Positions 1-9,095 of a stretch of 64,000 nt of DNA are shown here, one piece after another. Below the pieces are notes generated by a model. The model did not search any database. It was given only the letters and a program-made list of their open reading frames with translations, and was not told the origin of the DNA. The stretch's first letter is position 1; each line of letters opens with the position of its first letter. The stretch covers positions 310,001 through 374,000 of the forward strand of contig OZ241354.1 in the NCBI GenBank assembly GCA_965199945.1, in the 5' to 3' direction. Source of the DNA: VXYL01 sp965199945. Lineage in GTDB: Bacteria; Pseudomonadota; Gammaproteobacteria; Pseudomonadales; Azotimanducaceae. The position numbers were made by a program, and so were the translations under genes.

Positions 1-1
1 C

Positions 2-2749
2 TGTCCGGCGGCGTTCAAGGAAGACGCACGGCGGGTGCTGCTTCGGCACGAGGGACGGCCGCGGGGGTGGGATCAGACCATCGAGACGGACGACGGGCTG
101 CGGCGCATTCTGCTGAAGTTCATCGCGGACTTCGCCAATTGGGACGTGGCGGCGAATCCCGCCTATCTGAAGACCAGCCGCGCCTTGGTGAAGGCGGCGC
201 ACGGCGAGGAACCGCCGCTGGTGGTGGACCCGTTCGCGGGCGGCGGCTCCATTCCGCTGGAAGCGCTGCGCGTGGGCTGCGAGGCGTTCGCCAGCGACCT
301 GAACCCGGTGGCCTGCCTGATCCTCAAGGTGATGCTGGAGGACATCCCGCGCCACGGCCCGAAGCTCGCGAACGAACTGCGCAAGGCGGGCAGGGAGATC
401 AAGGCGGCGGCGGAGAAGGAACTCGCGGACCTCTACCCCAAGGACCCGGACGGCGCGACGCCTATCGCGTACCTCTGGGCGCGCACGGTGCGCTGCGAAG
501 CGCCGGACTGCGGCGCGGAGATTCCGCTGATGCGCTCGTTCTGGCTGTGCAGGAAGGACAAGCGCAAGCGGGCGCTCAAGCCCGGCGTGGTGCGGCGGCC
601 GGGGGCGCCGCCGGAAGTGGCGTTCGAGGTGTTCGAGCCGACGGCCGAGAGCGAAGTGCATGGCGGCACGGTGAGCCGGGCGAAGGCCACCTGTCTGTGT
701 TGCGGGACGGTGCTGCCGCCGGAACGTGTGCGGCTGCAACTGAGCGAACAGCGGGGCGGCGCGGACGCGATCTTCGGCGAGGCGGGGAAGCGCATCGGCG
801 GGGCGCGGATGACGGCGGTGGTAACGCTCAAGCCCGGCGAGACGGGACGGCACTATCGGCTGCCGACGGATGCGGACTACGCGGCGGTGCGGAAAGCGCA
901 GGTGCGGCTTGATGGAGTTCTTGGTGATTGGGAGCGGGGCGGCAGGCAGGGGCTTTGTCCGGTGCCGGACGAGCCGCTGCCGCCGATTGGCACGTTGGGA
1001 TTCCGGGTACAGCGCTACGGCATGATGCAGTGGGGCGACCTATTCACGGTGCGGCAGAAGGCCGTGTTGGCCGACTTGGGTGCCTTGACGTCGACCAACG
1101 GAACCAGCATTGGTTCACTTCTAGCTTGTGCGTTTAGCAGGGTGGGAATGAGCAATATGAGCTGCACTCGATGGAACGCAGTAGCGGAGAAGATGCAGCA
1201 CACCTTCGGTAGGCAAGCACTGCCGATTGTTTGGGACTTTGCCGAGGTAGTAGTCACGGCGAATGGGCCCGGCAATTGGCAGAGCGGCTATGAGCTAGTT
1301 GGCGACGTCGTTGAGGAGGCTCGGAGTCTTGGTACCGCAAACGCTCATCTCGCCGATGGAATAGAAAGTCCCCTCTCCGACGAAGCTGCCAAAGTGTGGT
1401 TCACCGATCCACCCTATTACGACGCTATACCCTACGCTGACCTCTCGGACTTTTTCCTCGTTTGGCTCAAACGCACACTGCCAGATCATTCGTTGCTGCG
1501 CGACATCTTCGATCCCGACAACCCACTCTCGCCCAAAGACCGCGAAGCAGTCCAAGACGAAACGAAGACCTGCGAAGGCCGTATCAAAGACAGAGCGTTC
1601 TTTGAAGACGTCATGGGCCAAGCCTTCGCCGAAGGGCGCCGCGTCTTGCAGGAGACCGGCGTTGGCTCGGTGGTCTTCGCCCACAAAACAACCGACGGCT
1701 GGGAGGCGCTGCTTGCCGGCTTGATTCAAGGTGGCTGGACCATCACCGCCTCATGGCCCATCGCCACGGAGATGGGCACGCGCCTCCGAGCCCGCGATTC
1801 CGCCGCCCTAGCCACCAGCGTCCACCTGATCTGCCGCCCGCGCCCCGAAGACGCCCCTATCGGCGAGTGGGCGGACGTCCTCCGCGAACTCCCCAAGCGC
1901 GTTTCCGACTGGATGCGCCGGCTGCAAGGCGAAGGCGTGCGCGGCGCCGATCTGGTGTTCGCCTGCGTCGGCCCGGCGCTCGAAATCTACAGCCGCTACC
2001 GCGCCGTGGAGACCGTCGATGGCAGAACGGTGGCGCTCGCGGAGTATCTGGAGCGCGTTTGGGAAGTGGTCGGGCGCACGGCGTTGCAGGAGGTGCTCGG
2101 CACGGCGAGCGCCGGGGCGGACGCGCCCTTGCAGGGCGCATTGGAGGAGGATGCCCGCCTCACCGCGCTGTTCCTGTGGACGCTGCAAAGCACGGAGACC
2201 GCCGACGACGACGAACCCGACGAGGACGCGGTGGCGAGAACCGCCGCCAAGGGCTTCAGCCTGCCCTTCGACGTGGTGCGCCGCTTCTCCCAGCCCATGG
2301 GCATCGACTTGGACGCTTGGACCGGCCGCATCGTCGCCCAAGCCAAAGGCGCCGTGCGCTTGCTGCCAGTGGCGGAACGCGCCCGCGCGCTCTTCGGCGA
2401 AGACGGCGCCGCCTCCGCCGCGGACTGGATCGAGAGCGACGCCAACCCCAGCCGCCAGCTTTCGCTTTTCCCCGACGGCGAGCGCGGCCCGCGGCGTCCC
2501 CGCGCCCGTTCCATCCTGAACAGCGACGCCGAACTGCAAACCCAAGGCGCCACCACCCTGGACCGCCTGCACGCCGCCATGCTCCTGCAAGCGAGCGGCC
2601 ACGCCGGGGCGCTGCGCGCCCTCATCCACGCCGAACAGGAGCGCGGCCCCACCTTCCTGCGCCTCGCCAACGCCCTCACCGCCCTGTACCCTCGCGGCAG
2701 CCAAGAGAAACGCCTGCTGGACGCCATGCTGCTGGCGGTGCCGAAATGA
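2..2749 (+). CDS. DUF1156-type adenine DNA methyltransferase (5' partial)
   Basis: The frame is open to the left edge, and the residues before the first GTG (base 35) look like family sequence, so the true start lies outside the window. Counting from base 35, motif I (DPFAGGGS) is near residue 65 and the catalytic DPPY motif near residue 457. Between them are CxxC pairs (near 154 and at CLCCG) that look like a zinc ribbon. This layout is that of large DUF1156 DNA methylases. The family occurs beside DUF499 ATPases in anti-phage loci, and a DUF499 gene follows at 5031. The stop overlaps the next ATG (ATGA), so the ATPase is probably co-translated. Bases about 1080-1700, which carry the catalytic motif, are visibly less GC-rich than the rest. 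The target sequence is unknown. Confidence 0.85.
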   Translation, partial: CPAAFKEDARRVLLRHEGRPRGWDQTIETDDGLRRILLKFIADFANWDVAANPAYLKTSRALVKAAHGEEPPLVVDPFAGGGSIPLEALRVGCEAFASDLNPVACLILKVMLEDIPRHGPKLANELRKAGREIKAAAEKELADLYPKDPDGATPIAYLWARTVRCEAPDCGAEIPLMRSFWLCRKDKRKRALKPGVVRRPGAPPEVAFEVFEPTAESEVHGGTVSRAKATCLCCGTVLPPERVRLQLSEQRGGADAIFGEAGKRIGGARMTAVVTLKPGETGRHYRLPTDADYAAVRKAQVRLDGVLGDWERGGRQGLCPVPDEPLPPIGTLGFRVQRYGMMQWGDLFTVRQKAVLADLGALTSTNGTSIGSLLACAFSRVGMSNMSCTRWNAVAEKMQHTFGRQALPIVWDFAEVVVTANGPGNWQSGYELVGDVVEEARSLGTANAHLADGIESPLSDEAAKVWFTDPPYYDAIPYADLSDFFLVWLKRTLPDHSLLRDIFDPDNPLSPKDREAVQDETKTCEGRIKDRAFFEDVMGQAFAEGRRVLQETGVGSVVFAHKTTDGWEALLAGLIQGGWTITASWPIATEMGTRLRARDSAALATSVHLICRPRPEDAPIGEWADVLRELPKRVSDWMRRLQGEGVRGADLVFACVGPALEIYSRYRAVETVDGRTVALAEYLERVWEVVGRTALQEVLGTASAGADAPLQGALEEDARLTALFLWTLQSTETADDDEPDEDAVARTAAKGFSLPFDVVRRFSQPMGIDLDAWTGRIVAQAKGAVRLLPVAERARALFGEDGAASAADWIESDANPSRQLSLFPDGERGPRRPRARSILNSDAELQTQGATTLDRLHAAMLLQASGHAGALRALIHAEQERGPTFLRLANALTALYPRGSQEKRLLDAMLLAVPK

Positions 2750-3876
2750 GCGGCGGGGAGGACGACACCGTGCTCGAACGGATCGAGTCGGTTCACATCA
2801 AGGGGTTCCGCTCCCTCGCGGACGTGAAGCTGGACGACATTCCGAATCCGATGGTGCTTTTGGGGGCGAACGGCGCGGGCAAATCCAATGTCCTCCAGTT
2901 CTTCGAGTTGCTCCGAGAAACGTACCAGTATCGCCTGTCGCGCTTCATTGCGCATCGAGGCGGGGCGGACGATCAACTGTTCGGTGGCGAGAAGGAAACG
3001 CGGCAGATCCATGCAGCCGTGCGTTTCCACACCAGCCTCGGCGTCAACGACCTGTCCTTCACGCTTTCCAGCAACGGTCGAGATCAGCTGGACATGGAGA
3101 GTGAGGAGTTCCATTGCAAGCCGCACGATGGACGTAGGGGCTACGACTACGGAGGGGGTCGCACGGCGCCCGAATCCACCTTCTGCGAAGTCACCCACTC
3201 GCCGAAGGGCGATCCGAGAGCCAAGGCCGCAATCCACTTCCTGCGCGACTGCTCCATCTATCAGTTTCACGACACGTCGCGCGATGCGCCGATCAAGAAA
3301 CGGTGGGATGTGGAGGACAGTCACCGTCTCCTAGAACATGGCGGCAACCTGGGCCCTGTTCTCCTGCGTCTGCGGGAGCATCACCTTTCCAAGTACAAGC
3401 TGATCTGCCGCTACATTCGCCAAGTGCTGCCGGAGTTCGACGACTTCCAGCTTGAGGAAGAGTATGGCAAGACGATCCTCAGATGGCGTGCTAAGACCAC
3501 CGGGCAGACGTTGGGGGCGCACCTCACTTCCGACGGATCGCTGCGGTGCTTCTGTCTGCTGACGCTGTTGAGCCTTCCCGACGAAGTGCTCCCCCGCATC
3601 ATCCTGCTGGACGAACCGGAGTTGGGCCTGCACCCCTTCGCAACCTCGCTGGTCTCGCACATGGTCAAGTCCCTGTCGCAGCGGCGCCAAGTGATCGTGG
3701 CAACCCAATCGCCGCACTTCGTGGACGCCTTCGGGCTTGACGACATCGTCGTCCTCGAAATGCGCGATGGACGAACGGAAGCGAAACGCTTTAACGAAGA
3801 GGACTTCAGTGAGTGGCTGGATGACCACTCCTCTGGCCAGCTGTGGTGGAGCAATCTGCTTGGTGGCTACCCTTGA
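2746..3876 (+). CDS. AAA_21/RecF-like ATPase of the defence locus
   Basis: This 376-residue protein has the FRSL segment typical of RecF/OLD-type ATPases near residue 21. The Walker A motif (GANGAGKS) is at about 40-47, and a Walker B/signature block (LLDEPELGLHP) is near 286-297. It is followed by a histidine-containing switch (ATQSPHF). There is no TOPRIM domain, so it is an SMC-like ATPase without its own OLD nuclease. ATG 2746 overlaps the methylase stop, indicating one operon. Single-gene AAA_21 proteins of this kind are often followed by a small DUF4276 (TOPRIM-like) partner. Only an apparent stub of such a gene is left here. The role in defence is inferred from the neighbours. Confidence 0.8.
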   Translation: MSGGEDDTVLERIESVHIKGFRSLADVKLDDIPNPMVLLGANGAGKSNVLQFFELLRETYQYRLSRFIAHRGGADDQLFGGEKETRQIHAAVRFHTSLGVNDLSFTLSSNGRDQLDMESEEFHCKPHDGRRGYDYGGGRTAPESTFCEVTHSPKGDPRAKAAIHFLRDCSIYQFHDTSRDAPIKKRWDVEDSHRLLEHGGNLGPVLLRLREHHLSKYKLICRYIRQVLPEFDDFQLEEEYGKTILRWRAKTTGQTLGAHLTSDGSLRCFCLLTLLSLPDEVLPRIILLDEPELGLHPFATSLVSHMVKSLSQRRQVIVATQSPHFVDAFGLDDIVVLEMRDGRTEAKRFNEEDFSEWLDDHSSGQLWWSNLLGGYP

Positions 3877-3929
3877 TCCGCTTGGCCATCGTCGCAGAGG
3901 GGCGATTGGAGGCGCTGAGCACCAAGTGA
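3873..3929 (+). pseudogene. stub resembling the start of a DUF4276 gene
   Basis: A TTG codon overlaps the stop of the ATPase and opens an 18-codon frame starting LIRLAIVAEG. This resembles the N-terminus of DUF4276 proteins (a strand followed by the acidic TOPRIM-like position), which normally run about 200 residues directly downstream of AAA_21 ATPases. The frame then hits TGA. The assignment rests on about ten residues plus position, so it is an inference. Confidence 0.35.
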
Positions 3930-4042
3930 AGGGCGACTTGAAGGGCATCCGCATCACCAGAGGCCACCAACATGCGCCATGCCCCCTGCTGCCACCGGAG
4001 GCATTCCCGGAAACGCGCCCCGACCGGGCGGAGCGCCGGGCC

Positions 4043-4402
4043 GTGGACCGCATTCCCGACCACGAGACCGGCCCGAACAGCCGTTCCGTGCGGGCGCGGC
4101 TGGCGTCGAGTTGCGCCGGCTGGCCAGAGCCGCCCAACGCGCAGGAGTTCTACGCCGCCGTGCGAGCGCCGCGACCAAGCGTTCGCCAATGCGCCATCGT
4201 CTGCGCGTGGGCGCGGGAGGCCACGTCCGGCGACGTGATGCGAGGCTGGCTCGAAGAGGCGTACACGTGGCCCATCCTCGTCGCAGCGCTGCACCGCGCC
4301 AACCCCGGCCATCGCGCACTCAACGAACTGCTGAACGGATTCGCCAAGGCCGAGTGGATGCCGGATCGCACCGACCCAGTAGGTGGATCGGTGCTGCCGT
4401 GA
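4043..4402 (+). CDS. hypothetical protein fragment
   Basis: From about base 4000 to TGA 4402 one plus-strand frame has the strong third-position GC bias of real genes here. Its product (about 119 residues from GTG 4043) looks protein-like, with several tryptophans and hydrophobic helices. I do not recognise the family. No good ribosome site is visible, and the frame differs from the DUF4276-like stub before it. It may be the 3' part of a gene whose 5' part was deleted, or a small accessory gene of the defence locus. Confidence 0.35.
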   Translation: MDRIPDHETGPNSRSVRARLASSCAGWPEPPNAQEFYAAVRAPRPSVRQCAIVCAWAREATSGDVMRGWLEEAYTWPILVAALHRANPGHRALNELLNGFAKAEWMPDRTDPVGGSVLP

Positions 4403-4449
4403 TCGCGGATCAAGGCGGTTCAACGCCGCTCGAACGGACCCAGTGCAGT

Positions 4450-4641
4450 CTATCCACCAACCTCCGGTATGGAGAGCGCCCTACAGATCTTTCCAGCGAG
4501 GAGATTGGGAACCTCGACATGTCGTGGCACTGCTTGCACGACGCCGGTATTGGGATTGGCCCATAGGGAGTGGGCTGAACCCTCGCGCTTCAGATAGCAC
4601 CCGTGACGCCGGAGATGGCGCAGCAGAGCTCGCCGCTTCAC
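4450..4641 (-). CDS. hicA: HicA family mRNA-interferase toxin
   Basis: This 63-residue protein has the HicA pattern: an N-terminal KRRALLRHL helix, a GCYLKREGSAHS segment carrying the catalytic histidine in the double-stranded-RNA-binding fold, and a C-terminal PRHVEVPNLLAGKICR block. HicA toxins cleave mRNA when freed from HicB. The gene starts with GTG overlapping the hicB stop (GTGA), so it is translationally coupled to the antitoxin. The pair is antiparallel to the methylase/ATPase genes on either side. Confidence 0.85.
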   Translation of the reverse strand: MKRRALLRHLRRHGCYLKREGSAHSLWANPNTGVVQAVPRHVEVPNLLAGKICRALSIPEVGG

Positions 4642-4853
4642 CCCACAGCAACCGTGTCTCGCTCCGCATCGTCAGGAAGGCCACGGAATGCGTCCTCCCT
4701 ACGGTCGCGAAAGATCAAATCGATCGCGTGCGCCAAACTCGCGCGCGCTTCGTCCTTGGAGCGACCTTGGCCGTTTGCGCCCGGCACTTCCGGACAGTAC
4801 GCGACGTACCAGTCGCCATCCCGCTCCAAGATCGCCGTGAACGTGTTGCTCAT
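4638..4853 (-). CDS. hicB: HicB family antitoxin
   Basis: This 71-residue protein has the HicB core: TAILERDGDWYVAYCPEVPG, then a G-x-S-x-x-EA segment and a helix. That is the partial RNase H-like fold that binds HicA. A GGGAG ribosome site sits about eight bases before ATG 4853, which favours this start over an upstream in-frame ATG. The order is hicB then hicA, as in many chromosomal HicBA loci. No separate DNA-binding domain is visible, so autoregulation may need the HicAB complex. Confidence 0.85.
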   Translation of the reverse strand: MSNTFTAILERDGDWYVAYCPEVPGANGQGRSKDEARASLAHAIDLIFRDRREDAFRGLPDDAERDTVAVG

Positions 4854-5030
4854 CAGTGGCATCTCCCTGCACGAGGGTGCAACTTTAGCACCTCGCCAAC
4901 GCGCCGCTCTGCTCAGTCCGGTCAATTGCCATCACCACTGGGCCGACGATGGCAGTTGGCCGCCGCAAGAACACGCCGAGTCCGTCGCCTGCGCTAGAAT
5001 CGCCAGCGCAATGCCGAGGGAGACCACCCC

Positions 5031-7820
5031 ATAGACCCCTGGTACAAAGTCGTCGCGTTGCGCGAGGAGGTGCGCGAAGGGCGGTCGTTCAGCCCGGACG
5101 AGTTCGCCATTGCCTTGGAGCAGGTGGTGGCTGGCACCGCGCCGAAGGATTATCGCGATCCGGCCGAGTTCTTCGCCCGCACTTGCTTCACGCGGGCGCT
5201 CAGCGAACACGCTGGCATGGTGCTGCGGCGGCTGGCTGGGCAGACGGCGAACACGGCGCCGGTGCTCACGCTCATCACCCAGTTCGGCGGCGGCAAGACG
5301 CATACGCTCGCGTCGCTGTACCACATCGCCAGCGCCGGCGCGAAGGCGTCCGAACTGCCGGGCGTGGCGAACCTGCTGCGCCAAGCGGACGTGGCGCAGG
5401 CGCCCAAGGCGCGCGTCGGCGTCTTCGTCGGCAATGCGTGGGACCCCGCCGAGGGCCGCGAGAATCCGTGGATCGACCTGGCGCGGCAGCTGGCCGGTGC
5501 GAAGGGCGTGGAGGCGCTCGGCAGCGCCGCCAAGGCCTCGCCGCCGGGAACGGAATCCCTCGCCCGGGTGTTCGCCGCCGCGGATGCGCCGGTGCTGCTG
5601 CTGTTCGACGAGGTGCTGAACTTCGTCAACCGCCATCGCGGCCTGGCGGAGAGCTTCCACGCCTTCATCCAGAACCTCACGGTTGCCGTCACCGGCGCTT
5701 CCCACGCCGCCGCCGTCATCAGCCTGCCGCGCAGCCAAGTGGAAATGACGGACTGGGATCAACAGTGGCAGGAGCGCATCACCAAGGTGGTGCGGCGGGT
5801 GGCGCGCGATCTCATTGCCAACGACGAATCGGAGATCAGCGAAGTGGTCTGCCGCCGCCTGTTCCAGGACCTGGGCAAGCCGCGCACGCGCAAGAAAGTG
5901 TCCAAGGCATACGCGGACTGGTGCTTCGAGCGCACGGCGCGGCTGCCGGCCGAGTGGCTGGCGGTGGATACGGCAACCACCGAGGCCAAGGCGCGGGAGT
6001 TTCTGCGCGGGCGTTTCGAGGCGTGCTATCCCTTCCATCCCGCCACGCTGTCGGTGTTCCAGCGCAAATGGCGTGCGCTGCCGCAGTTCCAGCAAACGCG
6101 GGGGGCGCTGGCGATGCTGGCGCAGTGGGTTTCCTGGGCCGCCCGCGAACACTTCCAGCGGGCGCGCACCGAACCGCTGGTGACGCTCGGCTCGGCGCCG
6201 CTGCACGTGCCGGAGTTTCGCGCCGCCGTCCTGGGGCAGCTGGCGGAAGCGCGGCTCGATTCCGCCATCGAAGCGGACATCGCGGGGTCGCTCTCGCACG
6301 CGCAGTCGCTGGATGCCGACGCCACCGGCGCTCTGCGCGACATTCATCGGCGGGTGGGCACCGCCATCCTGTTCGAGTCCTCCGGCGGCCAAGTGGACAA
6401 GGTGGCGCATCTGCCGGAGCTGCGCTTCGCCTTGGGCGAACCGGCGGTGGACACCACCACCATCGACAATGCGGCGACGGCCTTGGAGGCCGCGAGTTTC
6501 TTCCTGCGCAAGGTCGGCACGGACGGCTATCTGGTTCACCACCAGGCCACGCTCAAGAAGGTGGTGAGCGATCGCCGTGCGTCGTTGGACGAGGAAACGG
6601 AAGTGAAGCCGGCGATTCGTGAGCTGGTGGAGGCGGGCTTCAAGGCCGGCGCAACGACGCCCATCGTCTTCTTTCCCGCCGAGAGCGCGGCGGTGGCGGA
6701 TTCGCCACGGCTGGCGCTGGTGGTGCTGGACCCCGAGAGCGAGTGGTCGGACGACGCCGGCCTGCTGGCGCGCATCGGCGAATGGACGCGCATCCGGGGC
6801 AAGTCGCCACGCCTGTATCCCGGTTCGCTGGTGTGGTGCGCGCGCCAGCCCGGCAACGGCCTGCGCGAGAAAGTCGAGCTCATGCTGGCGTGGCAGCGGG
6901 TGGCGAAGGAGTTGGCCGATGGCGTGCTCGGCGCCGAGTTTGGCCGCGCCGAACGCGACGAAGTGCGCTCGCGGCTGAGCGCAGCCAAGGAAGCCGCGGC
7001 GGAGGAAGTGTGGGCCAGCTACCGCTTCGTGGCGCTGCACGACGCCGAGCAGACGCACGGCCTGAAGATCATCGACTTGGGCGCCGGCCACTCGAGCGCC
7101 AGCGACACCCTCGCCGGACGGGTGATCGCCGCCCTCAAGGCCGAAGCGCTGCTGAACGAAAGCGTCGGCGCCGGCTATCTCGAACGGCACTGGCCGCCGG
7201 CGTTCAAGGAGAGCGGCGCGTGGCCCCTCACCAGCTTGCGGCAGAGCTTTCTGGACGGCTCGCTGACCCGGCTGAGCGATCCCGACGCCGTGCTGCGGCG
7301 GCAGATCGTCGACTTCGTCGGGCGCGGGGATTTCGCCTTGGCCTCCGGCGTGGGAACGGACGGCGGCTTCGAGCGGCTGTGGCATGCCGAGGCGATTGCG
7401 CCCGAAGAGGTGGCTTTCGAGCAGAACGTGCTGCTGGTGACGAAGGCGAGGGCCGAACGGTTGGCGCCGAACCTTGGCCCGGAACCAGAACCCACCGCTC
7501 CTGCGCCAGCCACCGCGCCCGTCCCATCCGAACCGCCATCGTCGCCGCCGTCGGGAACCGCCGCCCCGAGCGCCAGCGGCGTGGCAACCATCCGTCTCAA
7601 CGGCACGATTCCGCCGGAAGTGTGGAACCGCTTCGGCACCAAGGTGCTGCCGAAGCTGCGCTCGGGCAGCGATTTGCAGGTGGACGTCGACTTATCGTTC
7701 GGCTTGGACGCGAAGGCGGCCGCCACCACGGTTGCGGATCTGCGCCAAGCGTTAGACGACTTGGAGATTGGCGCCAGCGTCGCGGTCGAACGCATCTCGG
7801 CGCATGGCGATGGCGATTGA
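5031..7820 (+). CDS. DUF499 AAA ATPase (defence-associated)
   Basis: This is a 929-residue DUF499-family ATPase if it starts at base 5031. Walker A (FGGGKTH) is near residue 85 and Walker B (LLLFDEV) near 187. A proline/alanine-rich linker of about 35 residues precedes the C-terminal domain. Family members begin x-x-PWYKVV, and that sequence is present here, but the codon at the expected start is ATA, with GAGGGAGA about ten bases upstream. The next in-frame ATG/GTG (5058 region) would cut a conserved segment. DUF499 proteins pair with DUF1156 methylases in an anti-phage system listed as Hma (helicase, methylase, ATPase). No helicase gene follows; the next gene is a convergent TRAP permease. 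Confidence 0.85.
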   Translation: MDPWYKVVALREEVREGRSFSPDEFAIALEQVVAGTAPKDYRDPAEFFARTCFTRALSEHAGMVLRRLAGQTANTAPVLTLITQFGGGKTHTLASLYHIASAGAKASELPGVANLLRQADVAQAPKARVGVFVGNAWDPAEGRENPWIDLARQLAGAKGVEALGSAAKASPPGTESLARVFAAADAPVLLLFDEVLNFVNRHRGLAESFHAFIQNLTVAVTGASHAAAVISLPRSQVEMTDWDQQWQERITKVVRRVARDLIANDESEISEVVCRRLFQDLGKPRTRKKVSKAYADWCFERTARLPAEWLAVDTATTEAKAREFLRGRFEACYPFHPATLSVFQRKWRALPQFQQTRGALAMLAQWVSWAAREHFQRARTEPLVTLGSAPLHVPEFRAAVLGQLAEARLDSAIEADIAGSLSHAQSLDADATGALRDIHRRVGTAILFESSGGQVDKVAHLPELRFALGEPAVDTTTIDNAATALEAASFFLRKVGTDGYLVHHQATLKKVVSDRRASLDEETEVKPAIRELVEAGFKAGATTPIVFFPAESAAVADSPRLALVVLDPESEWSDDAGLLARIGEWTRIRGKSPRLYPGSLVWCARQPGNGLREKVELMLAWQRVAKELADGVLGAEFGRAERDEVRSRLSAAKEAAAEEVWASYRFVALHDAEQTHGLKIIDLGAGHSSASDTLAGRVIAALKAEALLNESVGAGYLERHWPPAFKESGAWPLTSLRQSFLDGSLTRLSDPDAVLRRQIVDFVGRGDFALASGVGTDGGFERLWHAEAIAPEEVAFEQNVLLVTKARAERLAPNLGPEPEPTAPAPATAPVPSEPPSSPPSGTAAPSASGVATIRLNGTIPPEVWNRFGTKVLPKLRSGSDLQVDVDLSFGLDAKAAATTVADLRQALDDLEIGASVAVERISAHGDGD

Positions 7821-7823
7821 CGC

Positions 7824-9095
7824 CTAGATGAACGCCATCGAGAACCACGGCACGTAGGTAATCAGCAGCAGCGCCAAGAGCATCACGAGCAGAAACGGCA
7901 CGCTGGCGGCGTAGAGGTCCAGCATCGGGCGGTTGAAGCGATAGCTCGAAATGAACAGGTTGATGCCGATGGGCGGCGTGAAGTAGCCGATCTCCAGGTT
8001 GGCGAGGAAGATGATGCCGAAGTGGACGGGATGGATGCCGTAGCCCACCGCCACCGGCAGCAGCAGCGGCACCATGATGACCAGCGCCGAGAAGATGTCC
8101 AGCACCGCGCCGAGCGCCAACAGCATGATGTTGAGCAGGATCAGGAAGGTGTACTTGCTGGACACGTGCTCCTGCACGAAGGCGAACAAGCGCTGCGGCA
8201 CCTCGGCGTCCACCAGGTAGTTCGTGAACGCCAGCGCCACCCCCAGAATCAAGAGGATGCTGCCCACCATCACCATCGATTCGCGAATCACGCCCGGCAG
8301 CGCGCGCCACTTCACCTCGCGGTAGAGCAGCACTTCGGCGACGAAGAGGTACACCGCCGTCATCGCCGCCGCTTCCGAAATCGCGAAGTAGCCCGAGTAG
8401 ATGCCGCCCAGCACCACCACTGGCAAGGGCAGTTCCCAGCGCGCCGCCTTCAGCGCCCGCACCAGCGCCTTCCAATCGAACGGCGTGCGCGGCACCCCGC
8501 CATGCGCCCAAGTCGCGTAGAAGGAGAGCAGCACCACCATCAGGAGCGTGGGCGCCAAGCCGGCGATGAACATCTGCTGGATGGTGAACGGCTCGCCTTG
8601 GCCGAGCTGCTGCGCAACCACGCCGTAGAGAATCAACGGCACGGAAGGCACCACCAGCAGGCCCAGGCTGCCGGACGTGGTCACCAGCCCCAGGCTGAAG
8701 CGCTCGCCGTAGCCGCTGCGGACGAGCATGGGCATCAGCAGCCCTCCCAACGCGACGATGGTCACGCCGGAAGCGCCGGTGAGCGCGGTGAACATGGCGC
8801 ACGCGACGAAGCCCACCACCGCCAGGCCAGCCGGCATCCACCCGAACAGCGCCTGGGTGAGCGCCATCAGCCGTTCGGACGTCTTCGCCGCCGCCATCAC
8901 ATAGCCGGCGAAGGTGAAGAACGGCAGCGCCACAAGCAACGGCTGCTGGGTGATTTCGTAGATGCTGATGGCGGCCACGGCAGGGTCCACGCCGCTGGCC
9001 AGCAAGCCAAGGATGGCGGCGCCGAGCACCACCACGAACAACGGCGCGCCGAGCAGCGCCATCAGCACCAGCAGGGCGACGCCGGCCCAGATCAC
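7824..9095 (-). CDS. dctM: TRAP transporter large permease DctM
   Basis: This 423-residue integral membrane protein has roughly a dozen hydrophobic segments and the DctM hallmarks: ALPFFTFAG, TALTGASGVTIVALGG, and a C-terminal NLEIGYFTPPIGINLF. It is the Na+-coupled permease that imports organic acids delivered by the periplasmic binding protein. GTG 9095 overlaps the dctQ stop (GTGA), which fits both coupling and family length. An upstream in-frame ATG would add 20 basic residues inside dctQ. It is the last gene of a minus-strand operon and is convergent with the DUF499 gene. Confidence 0.93.
   Translation of the reverse strand: MIWAGVALLVLMALLGAPLFVVVLGAAILGLLASGVDPAVAAISIYEITQQPLLVALPFFTFAGYVMAAAKTSERLMALTQALFGWMPAGLAVVGFVACAMFTALTGASGVTIVALGGLLMPMLVRSGYGERFSLGLVTTSGSLGLLVVPSVPLILYGVVAQQLGQGEPFTIQQMFIAGLAPTLLMVVLLSFYATWAHGGVPRTPFDWKALVRALKAARWELPLPVVVLGGIYSGYFAISEAAAMTAVYLFVAEVLLYREVKWRALPGVIRESMVMVGSILLILGVALAFTNYLVDAEVPQRLFAFVQEHVSSKYTFLILLNIMLLALGAVLDIFSALVIMVPLLLPVAVGYGIHPVHFGIIFLANLEIGYFTPPIGINLFISSYRFNRPMLDLYAASVPFLLVMLLALLLITYVPWFSMAFI

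Noticed and set aside
4932..7385. 817-residue minus-strand open frame
   Set aside because: Antisense to the DUF499 ATPase. The product is low-complexity and matches no family.
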